Positions 1 through 9,057 of a DNA stretch of 64,000 bases are shown in pieces. Source of the DNA: Helicobacter_D sp964464895 (GTDB lineage: Bacteria; Campylobacterota; Campylobacteria; Campylobacterales; Helicobacteraceae); assembly GCA_964464895.1 (NCBI GenBank), contig CAYXGY010000001.1, forward strand, positions 500,351 through 564,350, read 5' to 3'. How positions within the stretch are numbered: the stretch's first letter is position 1; every line of letters starts with the position of its first letter. Below the pieces are notes generated by a model, which saw nothing but the letters and a program-made list of their open reading frames with translations, was not told where the DNA came from and did no database searches. Both the position numbers and the translations under genes were made by a program.

Positions 1-42
1 GCTACTTAGCAAGAATTTACGCCGATTCGTATTTGAATGCAT
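1..42 (-). CDS. napG: NapG ferredoxin-type protein, N-terminal fragment
   Basis: Only the first 14 codons lie in the window; the gene continues beyond base 1. The peptide starts MHSNTNRRKFLLSS, a twin-arginine export signal (RRKFL). The ATG (42-40) follows the napA stop by one base, with a TAAGG ribosome binding site inside the napA end. In Campylobacterota the order napA-napG-napH-napB is usual, and NapG is a periplasmic iron-sulfur protein passing electrons from quinol (with NapH) towards NapB/NapA. The assignment rests on the Tat motif plus position; no iron-sulfur motif is visible in so short a piece. Confidence 0.75.
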   Translation of the reverse strand, partial: MHSNTNRRKFLLSS

Positions 43-43
43 T

Positions 44-2830
44 TTATGCCTTATAGATTTTTACTGCACATTTTTTAAAGTCGGTTTGTCCAGAAATCGG
101 ACAAGTTGCGTCTAAGCAAACTTTATTGATATAAACTTTCTCATCAAACCAAGGAACATACACAAGTCCAAGCGGTGGTCTGTTGCGCCCACGCATATCC
201 ACTCTTGCTTTGACTTTACCGCGTCTTGATTCTACCCAAACCGTATCATTTTGTTGCACACCAAGCTTTTTGCCATCTTCAGGATTCATATACACAAGAG
301 CTTCAGGCACAGCGCGATAGAGTTCAGGCACACGCATTGTCATCGTTCCACTATGCCAGTGCTCTAACACGCGTCCTGTGCTCAACCAGAATGGATATTC
401 GGCGTTTGGCATTTCGGGTGGATCCATATAAGGACGGAAAAAAATTTTTGCTTTATTTTTGAGAGAAAACTTCTCTTGTGTTTTAGGCATTGCCAAATCA
501 CCACGTGGCAACTCTTTGCCTAGACCACCATAAAACGCAAATTCACCATTATTAGCTTTTCTTGCATAATAGTCATATTTTGCATTAAAACGCCATTGGG
601 TTTCTTTACCATCTACAACAGGCCATCTTAGTCCTCGCACTCTATGATAAGTATCAAAGTCTGCTAAATCGTGTGCGTGTCCTACACCAAACTTACGATA
701 TTCCTCCCAAAGATATTTTTGCATAAAGAATCCATATCCTTTAAATACCTCGCCATCGCTTCCCACAACTTCGCGTTTGTCGCCAAAGACTTCAGAGTTG
801 ATTGTATCTTTTAATACTTTGTCTGTTGTTTTGAATTTCAATGCCTCGGCATTAGCATAAAGCACATCATAGAGTGTAGAATCTTCGCTATATCCCATAG
901 CTTTTGCTTTTTCTAACACATTTGGAAGTGTTAATTTATCATTAATTTTTTTATCACCCCAAACTTCTTTAAGTTTGAATCGTTTTGAAAATTCTATCAT
1001 CTGCCAAGTATCACTCATTGCTTCACCTTGTGGAAGCACTTGTTGTTTCCAATGCTGTGTTCTACGCTCTGCATTACCATAAGCACCCCATTTTTCATAA
1101 ATCATTGCCACGGGAAGAATCAAATCTGCAACTTTTGCACTAATTCCGGGATATGCATCAGAAACAACGATGAAATTATCCATTTCTCTAGCAGCTTTAA
1201 TCCAATGGTTTGCATTGGCAGTATTTTGCCATGGATTATTCACATGCACCCATATCCATTTAATCTTGCCATCTTCTAAATTACGCATAATTTGCATAAA
1301 GTTTGCTCCCGGCTGTGGATTGAGTGTGCCCTCTGGAAGTTTCCAAATTTTTTCTGTCATTGCTCTATGCTTAGGATTAGCTACTACCATATCCGCGGGT
1401 AATCGGTGCGAGAATGTTCCCACCTCTCTTGCCGTTCCACACGCACTAGGTTGTCCTGTAAGAGAGAATGCGCCACTGCCCGGTTTTGCTTGTTTGCCAA
1501 GTAACATATGCACCATATAACTTTGCTCATTCACCCAAGTTCCCCTTGTATGTTGATTCATTCCCATTGTCCAGAAGCTAACGATTTTACGATTCTTTTC
1601 AATATAATATTGTGCAAGTTGTTTGAGTTTAGACTTAAAGGAATCTAGGCTCTCATTTGCATCACCTTTTGCAATTTTTGCAACGAAATCAAGCGTATAG
1701 GGTTCTAGGGCTTTTTTGAAATCCTCAAAAGAAATTTCCCAATGATTTCCCGCTGCTGCAACGTGTTTGTTCTCCATCACATCGCCTGCTTTCATACCAA
1801 GATATGCAAGGGTTACACCTTCAGATTCACTGATGACTTTGGATTTTTGTTTTGCTGCAATATCTAGCTCTGCTGCTACATATTTTGCGTGTTTGATATT
1901 TTCACGCATACCATATCCAATATCTACAAAACCAGTTGTAAAAATACAATTTTTATTAACAAAATTCCAATCAATCGCCTTTGGATTATTATAAACAATC
2001 TCATGGGCAATGTAATTCCAAATCGCTAAATCTGTATGAGGAGCGAAAATAATCTCAATATCTGCCAAATCCGAAGTTCTGTTAGAATAAGGGCTTAAAT
2101 TAATTACTTTGACTTTATTAGGATTTGTGAGTTTTCTATCTGTAACTCTTGCCCAAAGAATCGGGTGCATTTCCGCCATATTCGCACCCCAAGTAACAAT
2201 CGTATCTGTTAGTTCAATATCATCATAACAACCTGCAGGCTCATCAATTCCAAAAGTCTCCATAAAACCAACTACAGCACTTGCCATACAATGACGTGCA
2301 TTAGGGTCAATGTTATTGCTTCTAAATCCACCTTTAATAAGCTTCACAGCCGCATAGCCCTCTTGCACAGTGTATTGTCCAGAACCAAAGACACCAATTC
2401 CTGTTGGTCCTAATTCATTGTATGCCTTTTTAAATTGTTCTTCCATTACATCAAAAGCCTTTTGCCAGCTCACAGGCTGAAATCGCCCTTTCTTATCAAA
2501 CTCTCCCTTGCCATTAACACGCAAGAGTGGTTGAGTGAGTCGGTCTGCACCATACATAATTTTGGCGTTAAAATATCCTTTGATACAATTGAGCCCACGA
2601 TTAACAGGAGCTGCTGGGTCTCCTTTGATTGCAACGATTTGCTCATCTTTAGTTGCTACCATAATTCCACAGCCCGTTCCACAAAATCTACAAACTGATT
2701 TATCCCATTTCCAGCCGCCCTCTGCCTCTTTTGCTGCTGCTAGAGCATTGCTTGGTAATGCGATTCCAACTGCGCTTGCAGCACTTGCTGCTGCCGCTGT
2801 TTTCAAAAATTCGCGTCTATTGTATGCCAC
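44..2830 (-). CDS. napA: Periplasmic nitrate reductase catalytic subunit NapA
   Basis: NapA reduces nitrate to nitrite in the periplasm using Mo-bis-MGD and a 4Fe-4S cluster, giving anaerobic respiration. The protein (928 aa) has a twin-arginine signal (RREFLK near residues 5-10), an Ala-rich hydrophobic stretch, the cluster motif CRFCGTGC with a fourth Cys near residue 82, and the Mo-ligand Cys near 181 (ARHCMAS). A longer frame from an ATG at 2860 exists, but GTG at 2830 is preferred: AAGGAGG lies 5 nt upstream and the protein then begins right before the Tat motif. It is the first gene of a nap operon running out of the window (napG follows directly). Family assignment is certain; the start is an inference. 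Confidence 0.97.
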   Translation of the reverse strand: MAYNRREFLKTAAAASAASAVGIALPSNALAAAKEAEGGWKWDKSVCRFCGTGCGIMVATKDEQIVAIKGDPAAPVNRGLNCIKGYFNAKIMYGADRLTQPLLRVNGKGEFDKKGRFQPVSWQKAFDVMEEQFKKAYNELGPTGIGVFGSGQYTVQEGYAAVKLIKGGFRSNNIDPNARHCMASAVVGFMETFGIDEPAGCYDDIELTDTIVTWGANMAEMHPILWARVTDRKLTNPNKVKVINLSPYSNRTSDLADIEIIFAPHTDLAIWNYIAHEIVYNNPKAIDWNFVNKNCIFTTGFVDIGYGMRENIKHAKYVAAELDIAAKQKSKVISESEGVTLAYLGMKAGDVMENKHVAAAGNHWEISFEDFKKALEPYTLDFVAKIAKGDANESLDSFKSKLKQLAQYYIEKNRKIVSFWTMGMNQHTRGTWVNEQSYMVHMLLGKQAKPGSGAFSLTGQPSACGTAREVGTFSHRLPADMVVANPKHRAMTEKIWKLPEGTLNPQPGANFMQIMRNLEDGKIKWIWVHVNNPWQNTANANHWIKAAREMDNFIVVSDAYPGISAKVADLILPVAMIYEKWGAYGNAERRTQHWKQQVLPQGEAMSDTWQMIEFSKRFKLKEVWGDKKINDKLTLPNVLEKAKAMGYSEDSTLYDVLYANAEALKFKTTDKVLKDTINSEVFGDKREVVGSDGEVFKGYGFFMQKYLWEEYRKFGVGHAHDLADFDTYHRVRGLRWPVVDGKETQWRFNAKYDYYARKANNGEFAFYGGLGKELPRGDLAMPKTQEKFSLKNKAKIFFRPYMDPPEMPNAEYPFWLSTGRVLEHWHSGTMTMRVPELYRAVPEALVYMNPEDGKKLGVQQNDTVWVESRRGKVKARVDMRGRNRPPLGLVYVPWFDEKVYINKVCLDATCPISGQTDFKKCAVKIYKA

Positions 2831-2875
2831 AAAAGCCTCCTTAAGCTTGATTTTTAGCATTTTTAATGCAAAAAA

Positions 2876-2917
2876 ATTATAGCTATTTTGAAAAATCTAA
2901 GAATTGATTTAAGTCAA
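2876..2917 (-). promoter_or_regulatory. nap promoter with FNR/CRP-type box
   Basis: A dyad TTGATTTAAGTCAA (2904-2917) differs by one base from the FNR consensus TTGATNNNNATCAA. A -10 box TATAAT lies at 2876-2881 on the minus strand. With a start site about 7 nt below the -10 box (near 2869) the dyad is centred close to -41.5, the class II activator position. This suggests a CRP/FNR-family activator switching nap on under oxygen limitation or nitrate; which regulator binds is not known from the sequence. Confidence 0.6.
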
Positions 2918-3082
2918 TATATACTTTTTTATATTTCGTATTTTAGGGCTTTATCGTCTCTTATTTTAACCCATTTCAATAAAATATTTCAAAATAAGCT
3001 AGAAAGATTTTTAGAAATCATTTATCTTTTGTTTATTAAAGATTTATTTTTTGTTTGTTTTTAGAAGTTACAATTCTATGTT

Positions 3083-3111
3083 AAATAATAAATTTTTATT
3101 ATTTCTATAAT
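3083..3111 (+). promoter_or_regulatory. Ankyrin gene promoter with AT-rich palindrome (Fur/PerR-like)
   Basis: A perfect 10-bp inverted repeat AAATAATAAA / TTTATTATTT (3083-3092 and 3095-3104, 2-bp spacer) lies immediately upstream of a -10 box TATAAT (3106-3111). The ankyrin gene ATG is at 3136, behind AGGAG. The repeat resembles the AT-rich Fur/PerR operators of Campylobacterota and would cover the promoter, so repression is the likely mode. AT-rich chance palindromes are common in this genome, so this remains a candidate. Confidence 0.45.
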
Positions 3112-3135
3112 TCATTTTACACACTAGGAGATTCT

Positions 3136-3639
3136 ATGCAAACAATATTGATTCAAGAGGAACAAAAATTTCACACATTATGCCAAATGGCATTGCACTT
3201 TATAAAAAAAGATGAAGGCAAAAATCTCAAAATAATGCTCCAATCCGGACTTAATGTGAATTTCAAAACATATGAGGGACAAACACTTTTAATATTGGCT
3301 GTGCATCACAATTCTTTGGCTTGCGCAAAAATGCTTTTACAAGAAGGAGCATTGGTAGATATGTGCGATACTAAAGGAATAACACCTCTAATGCAAGCTT
3401 ATTACACGGGCAATCTGAAAATGGTAAAACTTTTATTAGATTATGGTGCAAATCCCAATATTCATAATGATTTAGGCATTACTTTTTATATGCTTGCGAT
3501 TCTATCTGGGAAATGGCAGATTGCAGAACTGCTATTAAAACATTCTGATACTAGTTTATCTAAGAGAATCTCACTGATGACATCTTTAATGAAAGGAAAT
3601 TTGAATTTTAAATTGCCTTACCATTGCGCAAGATTCTAA
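3136..3639 (+). CDS. Ankyrin-repeat protein
   Basis: The 167-aa protein has three to four ankyrin repeats over about residues 30-140 (GQTLLILAVHHNSLACAKMLL, GITPLMQAYYTGNLKMVKLLLDYGANPN). There is no signal peptide or membrane segment, so it is probably cytoplasmic. Start ATG follows AGGAG by 5 nt. It is divergent from napA and convergent with the phosphatase gene. In Campylobacter jejuni a similarly sized ankyrin protein (Cj1386) sits beside katA and helps deliver haem to catalase; here no catalase gene is adjacent, so such a role is only a possibility raised by the PerR/Fur-like palindrome in the promoter. The binding partner cannot be read from the sequence. Confidence 0.85.
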   Translation: MQTILIQEEQKFHTLCQMALHFIKKDEGKNLKIMLQSGLNVNFKTYEGQTLLILAVHHNSLACAKMLLQEGALVDMCDTKGITPLMQAYYTGNLKMVKLLLDYGANPNIHNDLGITFYMLAILSGKWQIAELLLKHSDTSLSKRISLMTSLMKGNLNFKLPYHCARF

Positions 3640-3677
3640 AGACTTGCGCTCTATACAGACAAAAATCGCACCAATCT

Positions 3678-4400
3678 TCAAGGATTGGAAACAAAAACTT
3701 GCTCAAACACGCGTTTGCTAGGCCATTCAAATGCACTCAATCTTGCGTTTGGCTTGCTTTTGTGATAAACACAACCTGTGTCAATCGCAGCAAAATTCTC
3801 TGCAATCAAAACTTCTTTTTGCACATCGTGTCCAAAAACATTGAAGACTCTATATTGCTTTTTTGCTTCTTTTTGTATATTGTGCATTTTAAGCCTACTC
3901 CAAGTGATTGCTTGGGATTCTCTCTTGCGCGTTTTATAATAAGGCAGTCCAAATCCGTGTGTAACAAATAAACTATTTCCCTTCTCATCACATAAATCAA
4001 CTTCCAAGAATCTCGGCAACTTTGCAAGCCATTCTAAATGCTCGTGAATCTTGTGCAAGCCACCATACTTCCGATAGCTTTCCATTGTTTCATAACCACC
4101 ATTGCTAATCCACACACTTCCCCTGCCGCTGCTTGGAATCTTATGATAGTATTCCAACATTATCTCTTCGTGATTCCCAAGCACACAAGCAAAGCCATTT
4201 GAGATTGCCAAATCAACCACTTCGCAACTTTTATCCCCCCTATCAATCAAATCTCCTGTCAAAATAACTTGCGATTCCCATTTCTGTGGCAACTTCTCAA
4301 TCAATAAACATAAAGTATCAAAGCAACCATGCACATCACCAATCACATAAACAGGCTGCGAACTATCAATCTCCTTCGTTCCTAGTCTCAAATTTCCCAT
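3678..4400 (-). CDS. PP1-like metallophosphatase
   Basis: A 240-aa calcineurin-like phosphoesterase with the motif series of bacterial PP1/PrpA-type phosphatases: GDVHG (about residue 21), GDLIDRG (about 49), GNHE (about 75), a His in FVTHG (about 149) and a C-terminal GHD. These residues bind two metals and hydrolyse phosphomonoesters, either protein Ser/Thr phosphate or, as in ApaH, diadenosine tetraphosphate. ApaH proteins are usually longer (about 270-280 aa), so the PP1-like group fits better. It lies just downstream of the phosphate transporter gene (15 bp gap) and probably shares its transcript. Confidence 0.85.
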   Translation of the reverse strand: MGNLRLGTKEIDSSQPVYVIGDVHGCFDTLCLLIEKLPQKWESQVILTGDLIDRGDKSCEVVDLAISNGFACVLGNHEEIMLEYYHKIPSSGRGSVWISNGGYETMESYRKYGGLHKIHEHLEWLAKLPRFLEVDLCDEKGNSLFVTHGFGLPYYKTRKRESQAITWSRLKMHNIQKEAKKQYRVFNVFGHDVQKEVLIAENFAAIDTGCVYHKSKPNARLSAFEWPSKRVFEQVFVSNP

Positions 4401-4415
4401 TTCTGCAAACTATGA

Positions 4416-6005
4416 TTAAAATCCAATCGCAGAAAGAATAAAATAACAAACCGCGCTAAAAATTGCAGATACAGGCACGGTAATAACCCACGCAGCGATA
4501 ATTTTATTGATTGCGGAACGTTTAACAAGTTCTTCTTGATAGGCTTCTTTAAGTCTTTCTTGTTCTTTTTTCTTCAATTCTGGAATATTGATATTTTTGG
4601 CTTTATTAGATTTCTTTTTTGCCTTTTTATTGTCAATGCTTTTTAGAATCGCTCTTTTTCTTCTAATAGACGCATTACGGAATTTATCCAAAAATTCCTT
4701 GACTTTTTCGCTATCCTCTCCCTTACGAGATTCTAAAATCTTTAATTCCATTTCTTTATATTGTCTCTTCAAATGCTCACGCAAAAATCCCACACCAAAA
4801 ATTGCACCAATCGCAATGTGTGTGGAGCTTACAGGCATTCCTAATTCGCTTGCAATGAGCACCGTTAGGGCAGCACTCATTGCGATACAATAAGCACGCA
4901 TTTGGTCTAATTCCGTAATCTCGCCTCCTACTGTGCGAATCAATCTTGGTCCAAAAAGCGCAAGCCCGATAGAGATTCCAAGCCCACCAATGAGCATAAT
5001 CCAAAAGGGCACATTCATATTGCCAAACTCAAAAGCAACTTTCAAGGAATTGTTGATTGCCGCTAAAGGTCCCACGGCATTTGCCACATCATTTGCACCG
5101 TGTGCAAAACTTAAAAGTGCCACAGCAAAAATCAATGGAATCGTAAAGAGCTTATTAATTTCTTCTTTTTTGTTTTCTAGTTTCTCTAAAGCCTTTTTGA
5201 TGATAGGCTTGACGACAAATAGCACAACAATCGCAATCGCTAAACTAAGTCCAAATGCGATTTTACTGTCCAATGTGATAATGTGTCTTAAGCCCTTATT
5301 AATCAAATACAAACTAAACGCCCAAGTCATAAAAGCGATCAAGTAAGGCACAACATTCTCTGCTGATATTTTTTTATTCTTTTTATAAGTAATGGTGTGC
5401 TTAATGAAAAATAATAAAATCGCAGCAATGATTCCACCCATCACGGGAGAAATTACCCAACTCCCAACGATTCCACCTAATTCACTCCAATTTGCCACCC
5501 CAAATCCACCTGCTGCGATTCCAGCACCCAAAATCCCACCCACAATTGCGTGCGTTGTAGAAACAGGCGCACCAATCACAGTCGCAATATTTAGCCAAAT
5601 TGCCCCAGAAACTAAGGCAGCAAGCATTAAAGTAACAAACTGCTTAGGGTCTCCAATCGCATCAACAGAAATAATCCCAGAACTCACAGTGCTCACGACT
5701 TCCCCTCCCGCAACCAATGCCCCTAAAATCTCACATACAGCCGCAATAATGATTGCCCCCGTCATTGTCAAGGCTTTTGAACCCACTGCGGGACCCATAT
5801 TGTTTGCTACATCATTTGCACCAATATTCAATGCCATATAGCCACCAACGATTGCCGCAAAGCCTAATAAAATCGGATTTGTAACACTTTCTGCAAAAGC
5901 AACCATCATAATAATCACAAGCACAAACAAAAAGATAACGCTTGCTTTTTGTAAATTTTCTTTGTTTATCTTAAACCCTCTATCGGGTTGCAACAAATTC
6001 TCCAT
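4416..6005 (-). CDS. pit: PiT-family inorganic phosphate permease
   Basis: The protein (529 aa) has about ten to twelve membrane helices and the duplicated PiT signature, GANDVANNMGP near residue 63 and GANDVANAVGP near residue 304, which defines proton- or sodium-coupled phosphate symporters. A charged, Lys-rich cytoplasmic stretch (about 425-490) precedes the last helix, longer than in E. coli PitA. ATG at 6005 is chosen because GGGAG lies about 6 nt upstream; a TTG one codon earlier is the alternative. The 245 bp upstream (6009-6253) are AT-rich and hold only the promoter region; I see no other gene there. Confidence 0.93.
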   Translation of the reverse strand: MENLLQPDRGFKINKENLQKASVIFLFVLVIIMMVAFAESVTNPILLGFAAIVGGYMALNIGANDVANNMGPAVGSKALTMTGAIIIAAVCEILGALVAGGEVVSTVSSGIISVDAIGDPKQFVTLMLAALVSGAIWLNIATVIGAPVSTTHAIVGGILGAGIAAGGFGVANWSELGGIVGSWVISPVMGGIIAAILLFFIKHTITYKKNKKISAENVVPYLIAFMTWAFSLYLINKGLRHIITLDSKIAFGLSLAIAIVVLFVVKPIIKKALEKLENKKEEINKLFTIPLIFAVALLSFAHGANDVANAVGPLAAINNSLKVAFEFGNMNVPFWIMLIGGLGISIGLALFGPRLIRTVGGEITELDQMRAYCIAMSAALTVLIASELGMPVSSTHIAIGAIFGVGFLREHLKRQYKEMELKILESRKGEDSEKVKEFLDKFRNASIRRKRAILKSIDNKKAKKKSNKAKNINIPELKKKEQERLKEAYQEELVKRSAINKIIAAWVITVPVSAIFSAVCYFILSAIGF

Positions 6006-6253
6006 CAATCTCTCCCTTTTAAATAATTTATTAATTCTTAAATTTTAGAATCAATTAAAAAATTCTATCAAAACTTATAATCAAAAAGCAACAAAATTTT
6101 CTTTATAAAAATCATAAAATGAAGCTTAATTTGCTTAGTGAATAGATTTACACCTCTTTAAATTATTTCTATCCTTACAAGCTTATAGTTTTTCATAGTA
6201 GTATTGTTTAAATTCTGCAAATCTAAAATATAAGCAAGGCTTCGCTACCGATT

Positions 6254-6703
6254 CTATTCCAACATATTTTTAAGTGCCTCACTGATACGTTTGCCATTTG
6301 CGACATCTCCCAATGTTTTACTTGCTACTCCCATAATTTTACCCATATCCTTTTTGGATTTCGTCCCTAATTCACTCAAGATTTTTTCTAGCGCATTCTT
6401 CAAATCTTCGTCATTTAATTGTTTTGGCAAATATTCCATAATTACTTGCATTTCAAAATCCTCTTTTTGGTAAAGGTCTTCCCGCCCAGCTTTTTTGTAG
6501 GCTTCTGCTGCTTCAGAACGTTGCTTATAAGCTTTTTTAAGAATCGCGATGACATCTTCATCTTCTAAAACTTTCCGTTCATCTACTTCAATTTGCTTTA
6601 ATGCGCTACTCAACATTCTTAATGCGTCCCGCTTTTCCTTGTGATTCTCTTTCATAGCACTCTTAATATCATTTAAGATTTTCTCTTTGATAGCACTTGA
6701 CAT
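6254..6703 (-). CDS. GatB/YqeY-domain protein
   Basis: A 149-aa soluble protein covering the whole YqeY domain (about residues 3-148): MSSAIKEKILNDIKSAMKEN, KRDALRMLSSALKQ, EYLPKQL and GKIMG. The domain is homologous to the C-terminal tRNA-binding part of GatB, of the Asp-tRNA(Asn)/Glu-tRNA(Gln) amidotransferase, but free-standing YqeY has no proven reaction. It is divergent from flgH; the flgH sigma-54 promoter begins just upstream of its start codon. Family certain, function unknown. Confidence 0.9.
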   Translation of the reverse strand: MSSAIKEKILNDIKSAMKENHKEKRDALRMLSSALKQIEVDERKVLEDEDVIAILKKAYKQRSEAAEAYKKAGREDLYQKEDFEMQVIMEYLPKQLNDEDLKNALEKILSELGTKSKKDMGKIMGVASKTLGDVANGKRISEALKNMLE

Positions 6704-6718
6704 TATTATCCTTTATTT

Positions 6719-6734
6719 TGGAATGGGCTTTGCT
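6719..6734 (+). promoter_or_regulatory. Sigma-54 promoter of flgH
   Basis: TGGAATGGGCTTTGCT has the GG-N10-GC spacing and TTGCT of RpoN promoters (consensus TGGCAC-N5-TTGCT). It ends 51 bp upstream of the flgH ATG and overlaps no other gene. Rod, ring and hook genes are the sigma-54 class in Helicobacter and Campylobacter, which agrees with control by RpoN and the FlgR/FlgS system. Confidence 0.75.
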
Positions 6735-6785
6735 TAGCTCTATAAAAATTTAGGATTATACCTAAAATTGACATAAGGAAATGCT

Positions 6786-7523
6786 ATGAAACTTAAAAGT
6801 GTCTTTTTAAAATCCACACTAGCCCTTGTATGTCCTTTCGCATTAGGATTTTATTTCAGCGGTTGCGCGACAACAGACCCACAAATTTCTTTCCGCCCAC
6901 CCGCCTATGTAGAAGAATTGCCTCCAAAAGAAGATGAGGATAACTTCGGCAATCCCGGAAGTATTTTTGGACAAGGAGACAATCTACTCTTTTCTGACCG
7001 CCGCGCAATGCAACTCAATGATTTAGTTACCGTCATTATCAATCAAACAGCGCAAGCAAGTTCTACTGCAAACAAGAATCTTAATGAGACTTCAAACTCC
7101 AACCTCACAGGTCCGGGGGTTACTTTTGGAGGTCCTAGTGAAAGCATTGCCAAACTCACAGGCAAATTAAGCAATCTTACGGCATTTGGAATCACGAGTG
7201 GCAATAATACCTCAACCTATCAAGGAAACGGCTCACAAAATCGTCAAGAAACTTTCTCTACAACGATTGCAGCACGTATCATTAAAGTAATGCAAAATGG
7301 AAATTACTTCATTGAAGGAAGTCGCGAAGTGCTCATTAATGGTGAAAAACAAATTATTCATCTAAGCGGCGTCGTGCGCCCCACAGATATTGCACGTAAT
7401 AATACCATAGAATCCCAATATATTGCAGATGCTAAAATTATGTATGACACGCAAGGGGAATTAAAAAGAAGCACAGAAAAAGGTTGGGGAACAAAACTTA
7501 TTGAATCTGTTTGGCCCTTTTAA
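6786..7523 (+). CDS. flgH: Flagellar L-ring protein FlgH
   Basis: FlgH forms the outer-membrane L ring around the flagellar rod. The 245-aa protein has a lipoprotein signal with lipobox FSGC (Cys near residue 27), then the conserved core: DRRAMQLNDLVTVIINQTAQASSTANK (about 75-100), a Gly/Ser-rich middle, and the C-terminal block GNYFIEGSREVLINGEKQIIHLSGVVRPTDI. Length matches the family (about 230-240 aa). The ATG follows AAGGA closely. It stands alone behind a sigma-54 promoter and is followed by thrC with its own promoter, so it is probably monocistronic. Confidence 0.95.
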   Translation: MKLKSVFLKSTLALVCPFALGFYFSGCATTDPQISFRPPAYVEELPPKEDEDNFGNPGSIFGQGDNLLFSDRRAMQLNDLVTVIINQTAQASSTANKNLNETSNSNLTGPGVTFGGPSESIAKLTGKLSNLTAFGITSGNNTSTYQGNGSQNRQETFSTTIAARIIKVMQNGNYFIEGSREVLINGEKQIIHLSGVVRPTDIARNNTIESQYIADAKIMYDTQGELKRSTEKGWGTKLIESVWPF

Positions 7524-7545
7524 ATAAAATTTGGCTTCCTTTTGA

Positions 7546-7551
7546 TAAAAT
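7546..7551 (+). promoter_or_regulatory. Probable -10 box of thrC
   Basis: TAAAAT in the context TTTTGATAAAATACGC, 28 bp before the GTG of thrC and after the flgH stop codon. Housekeeping promoters of Campylobacterota need only a -10 box, so this is a likely start point for the thrC-glyQ-nif3-flgZ-waaA run. Confidence 0.45.
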
Positions 7552-7578
7552 ACGCAAATTTATTTAGAAAGGATTTGC

Positions 7579-9048
7579 GTGCATACACAACATTTTATCG
7601 GCACTCGTGGGGGACATGACATTGCCTTAACTTTTAAAGATGTGGTTTTAAACCCCAATGCTGCATTTGGAGGGCTTTGGGCAGCTAAAAAACTACCAAA
7701 ATTTGATGATGACGCCATCAAAGAATTTAGCCAACTAGATTATGCAGAATTAGCCCAAGAGATTTTTCATCAGTGGGGTTTAAATGTGCATAAAGAATTA
7801 TTGGGAGAAGCATTAAAACTTTACCAAAATTTTGACGACCCAACAACTCCTGCACCTCTTTATTCTATCCACCCTTATCTTAATGTGCAAAAACTTTATT
7901 GCGGACCTACGCGTGCCTTTAAAGATATGGCGTTACAACCTTTTGGGACTTTGTTTAGTGGATTTTTAAGAGAATCCAAAAAAGAAACAGATTATCTGAT
8001 TTTGGTTGCTACAAGCGGTGATACAGGACCTGCAACACTTCAAAGTTTTGCCAATAAACCCCATATCAAAGTCGTTTGTATTTATCCAGAAGGTGGTACA
8101 AGTGATGTCCAACGTCTGCAAATGACAACGATCAATGCAAACAATATTGAAGTCTTTGGCATTAAAGGGGATTTTGATGATGCGCAAGCCTTGCTAAAAA
8201 GTCTTCTTAAAGACCCAAAATTCAATGCGATTTTAAAGTCCAAAAATATTTGCCTAAGTGCTGCAAATAGTGTGAATTTCGGCAGAATCGCATTCCAGAT
8301 TCTCTACCACGCTTACGCAAGTTTAAAAATCTTTAAAATCAATCATCATCGTAAAATTCATATCATCGTGCCAAGTGGCAACTTTGGTAATGCTTTAGGA
8401 GCATTTTATGCTAAACTTATGGGATTCCCCATTGAACGCATTTGGATTGCTTCTAATGCCAACAATATTTTAACAGAATTTATTAATACAGGCGTCTATG
8501 ATATTTCAGAAAAAACCTTGCAAAAAACCTATTCACCCGCGATGGATATTTTAAAGAGCTCCAATATTGAGCGCGTGCTTTTTTCTTTATTTGACGCGCA
8601 ACGTACAAGAGAGCTAATGGAATCCCTTGAGCAAACGAAACAATATAGCCTAACTAAAGAAGAACTTGCTTGGGTGCAAATGTATTTTAGTGCGACAAGT
8701 TGCGATGACGATTATTGTCTTAATATCATTAAAACTTATGCACAAAAAGGATATATCCTAGACCCACACACAGCTTGTGGATTCAAAGCCTTTGAGGAAA
8801 TTAAAGCCAAATTCCCTAACACTCCTTGTGTACTTTGCTCTACTGCGGAATGGACAAAATTTGCCCCTACTTTGGCTAAAGCACTTGGTTTAGGGGATTT
8901 AGGAGACAAAGAGGCGTTAGAACAAATCTCTAAAACCTATAAAATCACGATTCCAAAACAGATTTTCTCACTCTTTAATCAACCAGAGATTCATAATCAA
9001 GTCTTTGACAAAGAAGATTTAGGTCAAAAAATTTTAGAGTGGTTATAA
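7579..9048 (+). CDS. thrC: Threonine synthase
   Basis: ThrC converts O-phosphohomoserine to threonine with pyridoxal phosphate. The 489-aa protein has the long threonine synthase form, with N-terminal GTRGGHD, the substrate region YCGPTRAFKDMALQPFG containing the PLP-binding Lys (near residue 117), and VATSGDTGPATLQSF. The start is GTG with AAAGGA 5 nt upstream, giving the usual N-terminus. It opens a tight run (7 bp to glyQ) of otherwise unrelated housekeeping genes. Confidence 0.95.
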   Translation: MHTQHFIGTRGGHDIALTFKDVVLNPNAAFGGLWAAKKLPKFDDDAIKEFSQLDYAELAQEIFHQWGLNVHKELLGEALKLYQNFDDPTTPAPLYSIHPYLNVQKLYCGPTRAFKDMALQPFGTLFSGFLRESKKETDYLILVATSGDTGPATLQSFANKPHIKVVCIYPEGGTSDVQRLQMTTINANNIEVFGIKGDFDDAQALLKSLLKDPKFNAILKSKNICLSAANSVNFGRIAFQILYHAYASLKIFKINHHRKIHIIVPSGNFGNALGAFYAKLMGFPIERIWIASNANNILTEFINTGVYDISEKTLQKTYSPAMDILKSSNIERVLFSLFDAQRTRELMESLEQTKQYSLTKEELAWVQMYFSATSCDDDYCLNIIKTYAQKGYILDPHTACGFKAFEEIKAKFPNTPCVLCSTAEWTKFAPTLAKALGLGDLGDKEALEQISKTYKITIPKQIFSLFNQPEIHNQVFDKEDLGQKILEWL

Positions 9049-9057
9049 GGAATCTTG

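Noticed and set aside
44..2860. napA start at ATG 2860
   Set aside because: The AAGGAGG site lies inside that extension, 5 nt before GTG 2830, and the extension would displace the twin-arginine motif from the N-terminus.
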